Source: Byssothecium circinans
Taxonomy: Eukaryota > Ascomycota > Dothideomycetes > Pleosporales > Massarinaceae
Direction of reading: 5' to 3'
Length of the DNA stretch: 64,000 bases
Assembly: GCA_010015675.1 (NCBI GenBank)
Contig: ML976977.1
Coordinates: 1,108,712 to 1,172,711 of the forward strand
Shown: in pieces, positions 35,822-47,182 of the stretch
How positions within the stretch are numbered: the stretch's first letter is position 1
Layout: each line of letters begins with the position of its first letter
Notes under the pieces: generated by a model
What the model was told of the DNA's origin: nothing
The model's database searches: none
What the model saw: only the letters and a program-made list of their open reading frames with translations
Program-made: the position numbers and the translations under genes

Positions 35822-37049
35822 CTAGCTAAACTGTTTTCGGGGCGTTTGTCGAGTCTCGGAGCGAAACTGATCTTTAAGTTTCTTGAGATTGTAGACATCC
35901 ATATTCTGCCAAGGCAAACTTAGGAATTCGTGTTTGTTTTTCCAGCGGAGAGAGTCCTGCTTGTACTCCTCGGCCTCAGACGGGGGCGGCGGCGGTTCGG
36001 TGACCTTCGTGATAAGGTAGGCTGTTGATGCTTCTGCGAGACCATAGATGAGAACACCAACCAGAGGAATCTTCACAAACACGTAGAAGCCGAGCCCGAA
36101 GCCAAAAAGAACGCCAGCTCGATCCTTGAACCACAGCTGCTTCTGCTCTTTGTTGTATCGGACGCGTGCAAAGTAAGGTTCAAGCTAATTTTATGTTAGA
36201 GGTCAATGTACTTTGGATCATCAGAAGTAGTAGGCTCTGAGGTAATGCTTACTAGTTCGCGCATCAGAGTTCTTGATGAAAAGTAGGACTGAAGGAAGGT
36301 GACTAAATAACGTCTCGGCATGAGAAGGGATGCAGCAAAGATGGCAGCTGCAGGCTGCGGTCCGACCGACTTTTGAAAGGTGTAAAAGCTGGCTGCCGGA
36401 AGCACAAATCGACCGATGTACGGGATGTATGAGAGTGACAATACGGTGAGCGAGATGGCTGCCTTTCGACCATACTTGACAGCAAAGACGGTCAGGGTTT
36501 GCTTGAGCGGCGTCTTCTGGTGATCTCCCTTGGGGGCGTGGGTTGGATACTGCTGCAAATTGGGATAGTACATTGCTCGAAGGTTGTGCGGATTTTCAGA
36601 TTTGTGCTTTTGCACGTACGTCTGGTCTACCCAGCGCAAAGAGTCCATGAACATTTGGTCCAGCGTCGGCGTGATGTACCGCATGAGTGTCATCATGAAG
36701 AAGGGTACTTGAAGCACACTGTGCTCAAGAAAATGCAGCCCGTCTGTGACAGAATTGTCCCACTGCGCATGATCCATGTTGATGATGAAGGAGAGAATCC
36801 ATAACAGTGCTCTAACGCCCACTACGGGGATAGCCAAGAGGATCCGAATAGCAACACCAGCGGCAACAGCTAGAGCAGCCTGACGATAGTGTTGTGAGGT
36901 GAAGAGACCTGGATTTTGGAGAGCTCGATGCACTGGAAGATTGTTAGATGATGGGTCTTTCCGCACGCCATGTAATAGTTACCGCCAACTAGGGTTAGTT
37001 GTGCCCCGCGCAGGATAGCATTTGGGTCGAAATTGGCCAAGGCGGACAT
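35822..37049 (-). CDS. UsgS-like fungal transmembrane protein, 369 aa
   Basis: Three exons on the minus strand: 37049-36983, 36932-36253 and 36184-35822. The N-terminus (MSALANFDPNAILRGAQL) and VHRALQNPGLF, SVLQVPFFMMTLMRYITPTLD and LRWVDQTYVQKHK match the pattern I remember for proteins annotated as transmembrane protein UsgS in Aspergillus and relatives. About five to six hydrophobic segments are visible: two near residues 45-80, one near 105, two near 185-245 and one in exon 3 (VFVKIPLVGVLIYGLAEAS). The C-terminal 75 residues are charged and soluble. No molecular function is known to me. It is divergent from the inp1-like gene, sharing about 490 bp. Confidence 0.72.
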
Positions 37050-37536
37050 GTTGGCGGCCGATGATCAACAATTGTCGTCAGGGAGTGGTTGAGGATATTC
37101 AGATGCTGGCTGCAGTGGATGAACTGGTGGGACCCAGTAGTATGAGGTGACGTAACGCCTGCGCGTGGCCCGAGCACTGCGTCCTCTGGCATCGTTGGAC
37201 CGTCATCGTACTTTGTACCTGTGTGGCGCTTTGTCTTGATGTTTTTCTCCTCTGCATGCACAAACGGCTTTGTGTTGTTCTATAATGTCCAATACGTGGT
37301 GAATACTAATTACATACAACCTCCACGCGCCCACTGGGGATAGGTCATCACGAAACTGAGGCCGTGCCAGGTTTAGCCCGCCAGCCACACCCGTAGTCTA
37401 CAGCTCTCACTCTCGCTCTCGTCCGACCTCGACACCCTCAACAACCGCTGCCCTATAATCCCAGTCCTTCTTTATACTCCCTTCCATCCATTGGCATATC
37501 AGGCGCTGCAGGCCGACGATGCCACCGTAAACAAAC

Positions 37537-39377
37537 ATGTCATCGCTGCATGCCTCGAAGACGCCAGAGTACGCGCCCGCCGCCGCCGCCTTGAATCCCT
37601 CCCGCCGCTCTTTCACGCTCCCCGCACGCATCGCAAACAGACCACAGCCTTCGCCCGAACCTGCAAACACGGCTGATGGGATAGAAACCCTCTTCGTATG
37701 CACGTCGACCAAGATCGTGTCGTTCACTGCATCGAGCCTGCGACGAGCATCACCTTCGCGCCGCGGGAATGGAGAGGATGACACACGCTCGATACCATGG
37801 CGCACGCCGACAGAGCGCACAATGGCAGTCGGTCAGTAGGAACACAATATCAGGTGATGCAAAAAACTGATCAGATGGCAGGTGTATTGCGGATATACCG
37901 CGTGATCTCGTCCAACGTCTCATTCCTAAACTCCGGCAACCTCCTACACACCATTTTCCCCAGATCCCAATGTTGGCGCGTCGACGGCGAGTCGATATTT
38001 GTGTTGCGCGTACGACAAGATTCGTACTATCGAATGGAACTGCCTTATGAAACTTCGGATGATAAGGAGAAGGTGGAGCAGTTCAAGAGCGTGCTGGCCC
38101 ATGTGCTGCAGTTCGAGAAGACGCAGAGTCCTTTCAGCCGTGAGGTCCAAGTTCAGCTACCAGAGCGCCCTAAAACACCACCGAGGAGACGGCTAAAGAA
38201 GCCACCGGAAAAGGCGAAGAAGTGGCTGTTCGACAAGAAGTGGATGCCAGAAAGTGCTTCACGGCCTTCTACCCCCGTATTGGATGCTTCAGATTCTGGC
38301 ACTACTTCCTCGTACGAAGAAGATGATCGCTCGAGCATCAATACTGATAAGAGCGAATTAGTGCCCGAGTCGCCCGAGACCCTTCCAGAGATCACATCAC
38401 CAAAGCCTGTCCCACCCATGTTACCTGTCAGAGAACGAGCAAAGTCATTCCAGATGCGATCCATCACCGCGCCGATATCCACGAATTTGGTGCAGAGTCA
38501 CCCGTCGGAGGCGAGTGACCAAGCTAGCGACAAGCCGTTGAAACCGGTTCCCGAAGTTACAGACACAGCAATGGGGGTAGAGATGGAACGCAAGGAGTCT
38601 GTTGATGCTCAAAGCATCGTGTCTGCCAACGATTCGTTCTACTCGCTGGAACCTTCCACGCGCAGCCCTTCTCCGCCGTACGTTGATGCGGAAAGCGACG
38701 CCGTCAACCCGTGGGCGGACGAGAGCAGCTTGCTAGAACTGGAGTCACGGGGCAGAAGCAAACATCGCCGCCAGGTATCAGAGATGACACTGAAGGCATC
38801 GTCCCCTATTCCAGTCGGGGAGGCTCCAACAACACCAACAAAAGAGGAAGTAGAGCACGATGCCAAAAACATGGACTCGCCTCCCAAAGTTCCCTCTATA
38901 GATATTCACCTCTCTTCAGCGCCTTCGACACCTCCGCTCGTCAGTGATTCAGACGACGATAGCGTGAGACCCCCATCTTTGGACGTACCTACACCGCCAG
39001 CGGCCATCCGCATGAAACGTCTCACTGGCGCATCCCAACGGCGCGCTTATTCACCAATGCCGCAGCCCCAGAATCTGTTCTGTCCGCCTACTCGTGGACC
39101 CAGCAAGCAATTCACGGCTGCTTTGATCCGTAAGACGTGTGAAATCGTTTTAGGTCCACCGGCTCATCTGGTCCAACTCATGTTGCGCATCGCAGCCAAC
39201 ATTACCGATGGAGTCTTCGGTTTCAACACCTACCGCGTTCGCCCTAGCGAGAAGATTCCCTGCTCGTGGGAGTCTAGCGATGAGGAAGATTGGCCTGAAG
39301 ACGATTTCGGTATCCCTTTACGAACCTTTGACGATTCTACGATGAAGAGGAACGGCTTCTCGAGAGACGTTGATTAA
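37537..39377 (+). CDS. inp1: Inp1-like inheritance of peroxisomes protein 1, 596 aa
   Basis: Two exons: 37537-37831 and 37882-39377 (50 bp intron, donor GTCAGT, branch CTGAT). The in-frame stop just upstream of 37537 supports this start. Inp1 tethers peroxisomes to the cell cortex (yeast) and binds Pex3. The conserved N-terminal block is intact after splicing: ETLFVCTSTKIVSFTAS, RTMAVGVLRIYRV, FLNSGNLLHTIFPRSQCW and DGESIFVLRVRQ. The middle is long, Ser/Pro-rich and disordered. The C-terminal end (TAALIRKTCEIVLGPPAHLVQLML) is a second helical block followed by acidic residues. A long antisense frame over exon 1 is a shadow. Confidence 0.88.
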
Positions 39378-39784
39378 CTGGGTCGCGGTTCCGTCAATTT
39401 TCATTATCATTCTTCGAGGGACGTCTTTGTATTATGGACAGACTGAATGTTCCGACTTGTTTCTTTCTCTTCATTGCATATCTCTAATGATACCAGGCGT
39501 TTTCCACGGGCATTTCACGTGTGGAGTTGGAGACGAGACGAGATGACGCGTATATCCGGGATCATCTTCGCAGTTCAGGCGCATTGTACGATAGTTGAGG
39601 GCTTTCATTGGATATGATGCTTTTTTAAGCACATTATAGGTGCGATATATGGCTTGTAATACGAAACTCTTTTTGCCCTTCAACTCTTGCGGGTATTGTT
39701 CGCGCACCGCTATTATCTATGTGCTAATGGGTAAATCAGCCGTAGACTGGGCAGCTGGTTGGTGAGGAGACGGAGCGAAGAGAG

Positions 39785-40318
39785 GTGGCTACATTCGCGC
39801 CATCAGATGCTGCCCTCTGGTTTTCAAAAGTGGATCTATATCCGGTTCAAGGAGAGGAAAACAATCAACAAACAAATGGAGTACAAGTTCAAGAGCCCAG
39901 TAGACACACTGGCTGTATCTCTTCCCAAGCAGAGCATGAGAATGAGTACGTAGTTTCCATCGATGCCATCATGCCGAAGCCTAATCAATGCAAAAGCACT
40001 GAAATCAACACCATTAGCTTCTTCTAAATCAACACACCCCTCAACGTCCCACCTTCCCCCCTCCAGTCCCACAATCCCGCACCTCACAGCATACCATCGC
40101 ATCACTTCTCAGCTCCTCATTTCCCAATCGATCCCAGACTGTCTACTTCCGCGTCAAGCCCCGGGCCCCCGCGCACTCCTTCGCCTTCTTCGCTTCTAAC
40201 GCCTCCACCACCTCGATCGATTACGTATACGACCACGGAGGTTCGCGCAAAGGTTAGGATATTTCGGGAAAGGGGTGTGGGGGAAGATATCCAACGCATG
40301 CGATGCTGCATGGCATAG
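39785..40318 (+). pseudogene. Possible gene relic or unresolved two-exon gene
   Basis: A frame at 39785-40027 reads protein-like (ATFAPSDAALWFSKVDLYP, Gln/Asn-rich middle), but it opens with GTG and has an in-frame stop shortly upstream, so there is no ATG. After a possible intron (donor near 39946 or 39950; acceptor CTCCAG at about 40070) a second piece reads PGPPRTPSPSSLLTPPPP, then SITYTTTEVRAKVRIF, to a stop near 40318. Another acceptor choice opens a different, equally plausible frame to about 40257. I cannot choose between them. It may be the remnant of a degraded gene or a gene with a distant first exon. Confidence 0.25.
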
Positions 40319-41088
40319 AGCAACGTGATGATGTGCAGACGCCATGGCTGAGTCCGTATGATCCGCTAATTTCTAGACTGAGGATGGCAGTGCTGACTAC
40401 ATGATGTTTCCGGTGTGAAGGACGAGGCGTTGGATGGCAGTTGCGGTCTCGCTACTGTTCGATAGACTGTTAGTGGTGTGATGCTTCTGGTGTGCCATCC
40501 TTCTGGTAAAACGACTAGGCAACAAGAAAACCCCCGTCAAAATATAGCCTGTGAACACTCTAATCATATTATTCCTTCTTCATAACTATAGGGATGACGG
40601 AATGACTGGCAACTTCCACATTGGTGAACGAGCAGTCTGACTTACAGGACCATATCGATGTTCGCTTGAGGACAAAAGCAAGTCACAGAGGACAATGGGG
40701 CGTAGAGACATGATATCTGAGCCGAGATGTAGATGTGTCAATAGTGCATTGGTGGCCTGATGTGGTGCCCTGTTTGTCGTTTCCCAAAATGTGATGCGAT
40801 GCATCAGGCTGCAGAACCTACCCACTGACTTCGCATCTCGACCTACAGCCTTGTCAGCCCATCAGATCTTACTCTAATAGTCTCACCGGTCCAGCCTTAT
40901 CTGTTCCATTTCATGGAGCCGCAAGAATCGGTATATATCAGACCTATTCGGACGGTTCCTCAAACTTTCAAACACAAAGCCTTCCACCAAGCATTGCACG
41001 TCCAGATTGTACCTCCACACCTCATTTCAACACTCACCTCTTACGTTAAAACTTCCCCAAAACCTTCGATAACCTCAAATCCAACATC

Positions 41089-41217
41089 ATGTGCTACAAT
41101 ATGATCTCATACACCTGCGGTCACACGAGGAGATCGCAGTCTGTTGCCTGTAGCTGCGACAAAAAGGGGTCGGACATGAATTCTTCATTCAAATGCAGCG
41201 ATAGGTGTGGGAAGTAG
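41089..41217 (+). CDS. Small cysteine-rich ORF, 42 aa
   Basis: ATG at 41089 and TAG at 41215-41217. There are six Cys in 42 residues (C2, C10, C21, C23, C36, C40), plus a His in TCGH. The Cys-Gly-His and Cys-x-Cys spacing resembles a small zinc-binding fold. I recall fungal hypothetical proteins that begin MC...YTCGH, but no function. There is no secretion signal, so a secreted effector is unlikely. It could be a real small gene or the first exon of a larger one whose remainder is lost. Confidence 0.35.
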   Translation: MCYNMISYTCGHTRRSQSVACSCDKKGSDMNSSFKCSDRCGK

Positions 41218-42020
41218 GGCTAGTACCAAGGTATGTAAAGTAGCTTACATTTTTTCTTCAAAGCTGAGTTTCCGGAAGGCAGCAGAGTACTTGGTCGAAT
41301 CCTCCACTTACCCGACCGATTTCAACGACCGATCGCTCCTCGTCCATCTTGAAGACTTGAACCAAACAGTACTGTCGTTGCTCGGACTCTGGTCTCTTAT
41401 GGTTTCGATAAGCTCGAACTACTTGGGTAGCCGCTTGGTGAATGCCGTGTTAGGTACTGCAGAACTTGGTATAAGGTGGCGAGACTTTTGACACTCGACT
41501 ATCTCTATCGCGCTTGTCCAGTCCACTCATTAGCTTGTAGTTCTTCAATCGCCTCAGTCAATACTTCAGTTCCAAATTTCAGTGCAATATATGGTGGTCA
41601 TCATTTCATTCTGTCACCCACTCACCCGCTTCGTGAAGCACTTTCAAGACATATGATCCCGGATTATATAACGTACATACATATACCTTATTAAGTCGGT
41701 CAGTATGCTACGCGATGAAAGCTTCCTTAAGGTTCTAAGGAAATAATCGGAAGAGGATAACGGAGGGTCTTGATTTCGCCAATCTGCGCTCCACAAGGTG
41801 CGAGAAATCAGTCAAGAGACACTAAAATATTGATTATCTGATTCCAGAATTCCTCACACCGTTCGTTAGCCAAGATACATAGATAATATAGGTGATGAAA
41901 CAATGGAAAAGACAATTCGAATCTAGAAAAAGCTTACGCCACAGTCAGCCACACGTCGGAAAGCTATGACTTCGGAAAGTCGATTTATGAACTCAACATC
42001 GACCTCACTTCATCATTCCA

Positions 42021-43321
42021 ATGTTGTCGCGTCGCCTCTTTCGACAGCTCACTGATAGCTTCCTACTTGGCTCAAAGCCATCCCCTATAGGATCCATTTG
42101 CTTCGCTTCAAAATGCGCTTCCTGTCCCTCGTGTAGACGCTCGCTCGCGGTTCCGATCCGCCATGCCTCATCCTCGTCATCGACGAGATGGAAGTCACGC
42201 CAGGGAAGCGACTTCTTCGCCAAAGAAGCCAGAGTACAAGGTCTGAAGAGTCGCGCCGCGTTCAAGCTCCTCGAGGTCCGCCTACCACGCTCAATGAACA
42301 AAGGAAAGGAAGGCTCTAACAAGAAACAGCTGAACGAGAAGCACAAGCTCTTCAAACCAGGCCAGACCATTGTAGATCTAGTACATCACCACCCTCCACG
42401 GGAGAAATAAGGAACCTTCAAACTTATATCCCTAGGGCTTCGCACCCGGTTCCTGGTCCCAAGTCGCCGTCAACCGCACCGCACCCAACGGCCGCGTCAT
42501 CGGCATCGACCTCATCCCCGCGCAACCCCCCCGCGGCGTCTCCACCATCCAAGGCAACTTCCTCTCCCCCGAAATCCAAGCCGAAGTCCGCGCCTACGTC
42601 CAAGACCCTGATCTCGGCCGGCCGCGCCGCCAGATCTCGTCGCAGCAGGACGGCGGGTTCACCGAAGACGACGTAGAGGAGATGGAGCGCGGGTACGTTG
42701 ATATAGAACGGCATACGCATCTGGAAGTCGAAGGCATAGAGACGGAAATGATTGGGCAACCGGGGAAGGGACGGAAAGATGGTGGAGTTGTGGAGAAAAA
42801 GCTTTCGTTGAAGGAGAGGGATACGAGACAGGGGAGGGTCGTGGATGTGGTGTTGAGCGATATGTCAGAACCCTGGGACCAGATCACTGGATTTCATAAG
42901 AGGAGCTTGAGTGACCCTTATACTAGGTTGATGAATACGTCGGGCATTGCCTTCAAGGACCATGCCGGTAGTATGGTGCGCATTTATTCCTCTCCTTGTG
43001 GTTAATCTGTTCTTTGGCTGAAAAGGATGCTAGGACCTTTGTATGGCGGCTTTGACGTTTTCGTTCGATGCGTTGCGCACTGGCGGCCATTTTCTGTGTA
43101 AATTCTACCAGGGCGCCGAGGAAAAGGCTTTTGAGACGAAACTTAAGCGGCTGTTCACGAAGGTGCATAGGGAGAAGCCGGAGTCGTCGAGAAGTGTAAG
43201 GGATGTGATGTTTTAATGCGGGTAGTTGGCTGACTGTGGACTGTAGGCATCGAAAGAAGCATATTTTGTCGCTTTGAAGCGGAAAGAGGCTCCCAAGAAG
43301 GAAGAGGTCTTCCGCGAGTAG
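42021..43321 (+). CDS. mrm2: Mitochondrial 21S rRNA 2'-O-ribose methyltransferase, Mrm2/FtsJ family, 360 aa
   Basis: Five exons: 42021-42275, 42330-42380, 42436-42975, 43034-43195 and 43247-43321. It methylates a uridine 2'-OH in the peptidyl-transferase loop of the mitochondrial large rRNA, using SAM. The first 45 residues are Arg/Ser-rich, acidic-poor and hydrophobic, consistent with mitochondrial import. The K-D-K-E tetrad of FtsJ is visible: Lys of SRAAFKLLE, Asp of VVLSDMSEPWD, Lys of FLCKFYQG and Glu of ASKEAYFVAL. The SAM motif is VDLGFAPGSWSQV across the exon 2/3 junction. A long charged insert (about residues 160-250) is fungus-like. Intron 1 is 54 bp with no stop. The gene ends 90 bp from the convergent AAA ATPase. 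Confidence 0.94.
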
Positions 43322-43411
43322 ACCTTCCAGTCGATCATTTCGGCACGTGGAATCTTCCCATATTAGACTACGTAATTTTTTTACGAAGCTTGGCTTTATA
43401 CCAATATTGAT

Positions 43412-46400
43412 TCAATCGTCTTCCTCAGGCGAAAGATCTTCACTATCACTTTCATCCTCCTCGTCTTCCGACGGTAACTCTACCTTGGCAGCCCTCTTCC
43501 CTTTTGATCTCGATGCCGAAGCACTACTCTGCAGATCCCTTACCGCCTCCCTGCTCGACGGATACTGTTTCCTCGCCTGTGGTCTCTCCGGATCGTAGTT
43601 ATCCCTCCTCAACTCCAATTCCTGCGCGTTCATACTGTCGCTTCCCCTAACCGTCGCAATATATTGTTCAAACTCCTTCGCCGTCTTTGCGATGTTCTGG
43701 AAGTTCGCTTTTGTCAGCTTGACAGTCCGCCATTTTTTCTTGCCGGTGGCGAGAGCTTCTTCAGGCGTCATGCCCGCTTCTCGGATCTTGTCGAAGCGCT
43801 CGTAGTGGCCAAGGGCGAGCGCGGTTTGGAATGCGTTGCGTATCTGGCGCCCGTTCCAGGTTACATTTTCGCGCCGGCATTTTTCGAAGTGCTTGCTTGC
43901 GAATTCGAGGAGAGCTTCTTTGTCGAACACGATTTGGATGTCGGAGTGCTTGTTGTCTTTTTCGATGCGTGCCATTATGTTGGACCACATGATTTTTGTG
44001 GATTCGAGATCGACGCCTGGGTAACGGAGAGAAATGTGCACGCGGGATTTGAAGGCTTCATCAATGACACCGATGCGATTGGTGGTTAGGAAGAGAATAC
44101 CAGCGTAATATTCAAGTTGACGGAGAAACACTGTTTGATTGTGAGTATGTGCCAGCTGATGTTGATCAAGGATCTACTCACCTGATACAAGGGCGTTGCG
44201 CGTCAAGCTGTCCCAGTCACGCTGTACCAAAAAGACATCAGCTTCATCTAAGAGCAGGACGCACCCCCACCTGTCTGCTCGTCTAGTGTGATCGAGTAGG
44301 TTCTTTTCCACGACATCTGGGGTCATGCCGATGTCTCCGCATGTGATTGAGTAGAGCGGACGGCGTGTGTACGCTGCAATAGTCTCTGCCGTGCTCGTCT
44401 TGCCTGAGCCCGGTGGACCATGCAACAAGATGATCAAGCCTTGACCTTTCCCCCTGACGAGGTCGATCTGGGTTTGTATCACGGACGCGTGCTTCTTCTT
44501 CTCTTCCCCGCGCTGCAGACCCGAAGCATGACTGTCAACAAGTGCAACGAGTAGGTCGCGATATCGCTTTGGGATGACCAAATCTTCAAAACCTGCAGCT
44601 CGTGCGTCCGCCGAATCGCGGTCGATATCCTTGATCAAGTCAAGGTCCAGATGGTCTGAATCGATCAGGTTAGCTTCCTCATAGAATGGAGGGAACGGGG
44701 ATATACTCACGCCACTCCCGCAGTTGAAATACGTAGCCAACGACGTAGTGTGGCATTAAACAGAGAAACTCGGAGGGTACCTCATCTTTGAGCGGTTTGA
44801 AACGTTCCAGGCTTAGACGGTTCGCGTTAAAGAAGTCATCGGAAAGCTTCGAGTCGATCTCATGACCTGTCAGTGAACAAGACAACAACTCATCAAAAGA
44901 AGCGGCTTCCTGAACTTCAGCCCAATTCTGTCTGCTTCTCAGGAGTTTTCCAAGCTCAGGCTTCTTCGAGGTGTTGTCTTGATAGTACGCGTCGAAGTCA
45001 ACGTAGACATCACTCTGTATCTCGACGCGGCTGTCTATGCGCTTCAGTGCAATGGTTCGACCATCGTAGCTCTTGTGCCCGCCTGCAAACAAGAAGCGAC
45101 GCCCACGATCTTCAAGTTCGCGAAGTAGCTCGTCTTTACGAGGGTGAAAGCGTAGTGGGAACATTGGGAGACTGGTGATTTCCCTGGGTGTACCGTACGG
45201 CTGAATCTTTTTGCAGACATCAATAGGACCACAATACTCGCCGTCGAACGCCATGGAGTAGCAGTCCACTTTGAAAGCCGTCCAGGTACCTATCCCAGAG
45301 CTCTCTTCTCTGAGCAGCTTCTCCAATGTTTCGTCTTCGCCATCCTCTCGCAGCTCGGGTGGCACCCATGGCCGAAGTCGTTCGCGCATATTGTTGATCT
45401 CACTTGCTTCTTGGGCATTACGCGTCCGTTTGAGCGACTGCCCACCTGACACGAAGTAGACTTTATAGAGTTGGTGGTAACCGTTATCGTTCGAATAGAT
45501 CACATCTCCAGGTGCGTATAGATGCCACAGGTCTTCGAATTCGATATCCTTTTGGGTTCCGTCGGCAATTCTCTTCCTGAGTTCTAGCAGGTCGCCAAGT
45601 TCTGTTGTCATGAAGTCATGAAGGCACTTGAGATGTGTGTATCGCGCATCCAGCCGGTCTCTACGTTCTGTCTCGTTGGTAAAATAGTCGCCTTCGGAGC
45701 TTGCCACGGACGACGCGTAGGACGATACACTAGTTGCTTTGTCCTTTGTCGCTGGCTCCTTTGCCAGCGTAGGAATCTCGACTTGTGCATCTGGTGTTTC
45801 CCCATCGCACTTTTCAGTTGCTTTGTCTTGTGCTGGGGTTTCACTGGATGGTTCCGTTTCTTTCAAACTCTTTCCCTCGGAAGCTTTTGCTTCTTCTTCA
45901 GCGCGTACTTGGGCGTTCGCTTCTTCGAGTTCCTTCTTCAGCTTGACCAAGCGAGTTTGTATCTCTGGGAAAGCACGCATAAGAAGCTAGTCTTCATTAG
46001 CGACTCTAATTATTCTCCATTGTGTACTCAACTTACTTTATAAGGCGGAGCGACACTGGATAATTGACGTCAGCAACCCTTTCCGCAGGATCATATCGGC
46101 AGACTTACAATATGGTATCCTGCGCACTTAATACGCGTGTGATGGAAAGGATTTCGTTATGCAAATACTCCGAATGGATAGCAATCCTCTGAAGATTCTT
46201 CAACTCCCCTAAATCATCAAATGCTTCGGCTTCCTTGAATGGTGGTTCGTCGGACCCGGCCCCTTCTTCATCAGCCGCTTTTGAGACGCCGGGAACCTGG
46301 AGATAGAAGGCCTGAATGATGGGCATTGGCCATTTCAAGTTGTGCCATTCTCGCTTTCGCCAGTCTTGCCGGGAGGCTCTGTCGATTTCTATCGACCATG

Positions 46401-46847
46401 CCCGCTTGCTATTAGATCATCGATTAGCCTGCAAGCCCCCAAGACCATGAATCAGAACAGAACTTACTTGTAATTTGCTAAAGACTCATCAATATACTTG
46501 GGTGGTAGCTGTCCAATTGATGTGGGGAATTGAGGCAGTGGAGGCGGACGCGGCGGTCCAGGATCAGGATATTGAGGTGGAGGAGGAGGAGGAGGAGTGA
46601 ATGAGTTTTGCACGCCAACTGACGGGTTTTTCGCTTTGACTTCGCTCTGGGAGGCATCTTGAGGCTGAGAAGTCTTCTCCTCTTTGTCGGTCGTCTCATC
46701 GGGTGTTGTCTTTGATAAGCTTGTGTGGGCGTCAGAGGACCGGGCGGTTGCGTCCTTCTCATGGTCGCTGCTTCCCGAAGTCGTCGCTGCCGAATCTACC
46801 GGAGTTGGAAGGGACGGGGAACTCTTTTCACCTTTCTCTTCGCCCAT
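43412..46847 (-). CDS. Large fungal AAA ATPase with N-terminal DUF7025-type domain, 1055 aa
   Basis: Six exons on the minus strand: 46847-46468, 46408-46109, 46055-46037 (19 bases), 45986-44711, 44655-44182 and 44130-43412. The first about 130 residues are disordered and end in Pro runs. Next come a helical region, a coiled coil with acidic stretches, a large DUF7025-like domain (LYAPGDVIYS..., PLRFHPRKDELL, LPHYVVGYVF-type end) and one AAA module. The Walker A HGPPGSGKTS is at about residue 738 and Walker B VLLLDEADVF at about 797. LTTNR is followed by DEAFKSRVH with the expected arginines. A basic-then-acidic tail (SKGKRAAK..SEDEEDESDSED) closes it. The ATPase motifs are intact, so it is probably active. 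Substrate and compartment are unknown. Filamentous fungi carry many such paralogues. Confidence 0.88.
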
Positions 46848-47182
46848 ATTTTCAATCTACAGTATTCAATTTCTTCGCAGGCGATCAGGCTGAGGTGTGA
46901 TAAGGTGACACATCCCACATCTTTCCGCCCCCATACCTGCCGAGTCCGTGATACGTAGGATGTATTTTTGCACCACCAATAGCGAGAGAGAATTTCCTCC
47001 ACGCTTGCAGCCATCACAGTGTCACGCTGACAGCGATCGGTGGCTGAGATGCGCGACCAACATTATGCAAGCTTGTGCTCGGCCTCGCGACTGTGTAAGT
47101 GTTGCCTCCTCTTGCGGGTTCAAAAGGCCCACAAACACACATGCTCTCTGCCCTTTGCGTCTACTGAATCCATTCTAAAGCC
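46848..47182. promoter_or_regulatory. Shared 335 bp divergent promoter
   Basis: This region separates the ATG of the AAA ATPase (minus) from the ATG of the NTPase-like protein (plus). Such a short head-to-head spacing makes co-regulation plausible. I see no clear TATA or paired factor site. Confidence 0.45.

Larger units (their letters stand above)
39378..42020. other. Gene-poor 2.6 kb between inp1 and MRM2
   Basis: It contains two weak protein-like pieces, listed separately (39785-40318 and 41089-41217). Otherwise the sequence is AT-richer than its surroundings, with short frames that I cannot support. Confidence 0.55.

Noticed and set aside
37407..37820. Minus-strand 137-codon frame over the start of the inp1-like gene
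   Set aside because: It is antisense to exon 1, whose family motifs are clear on the plus strand.
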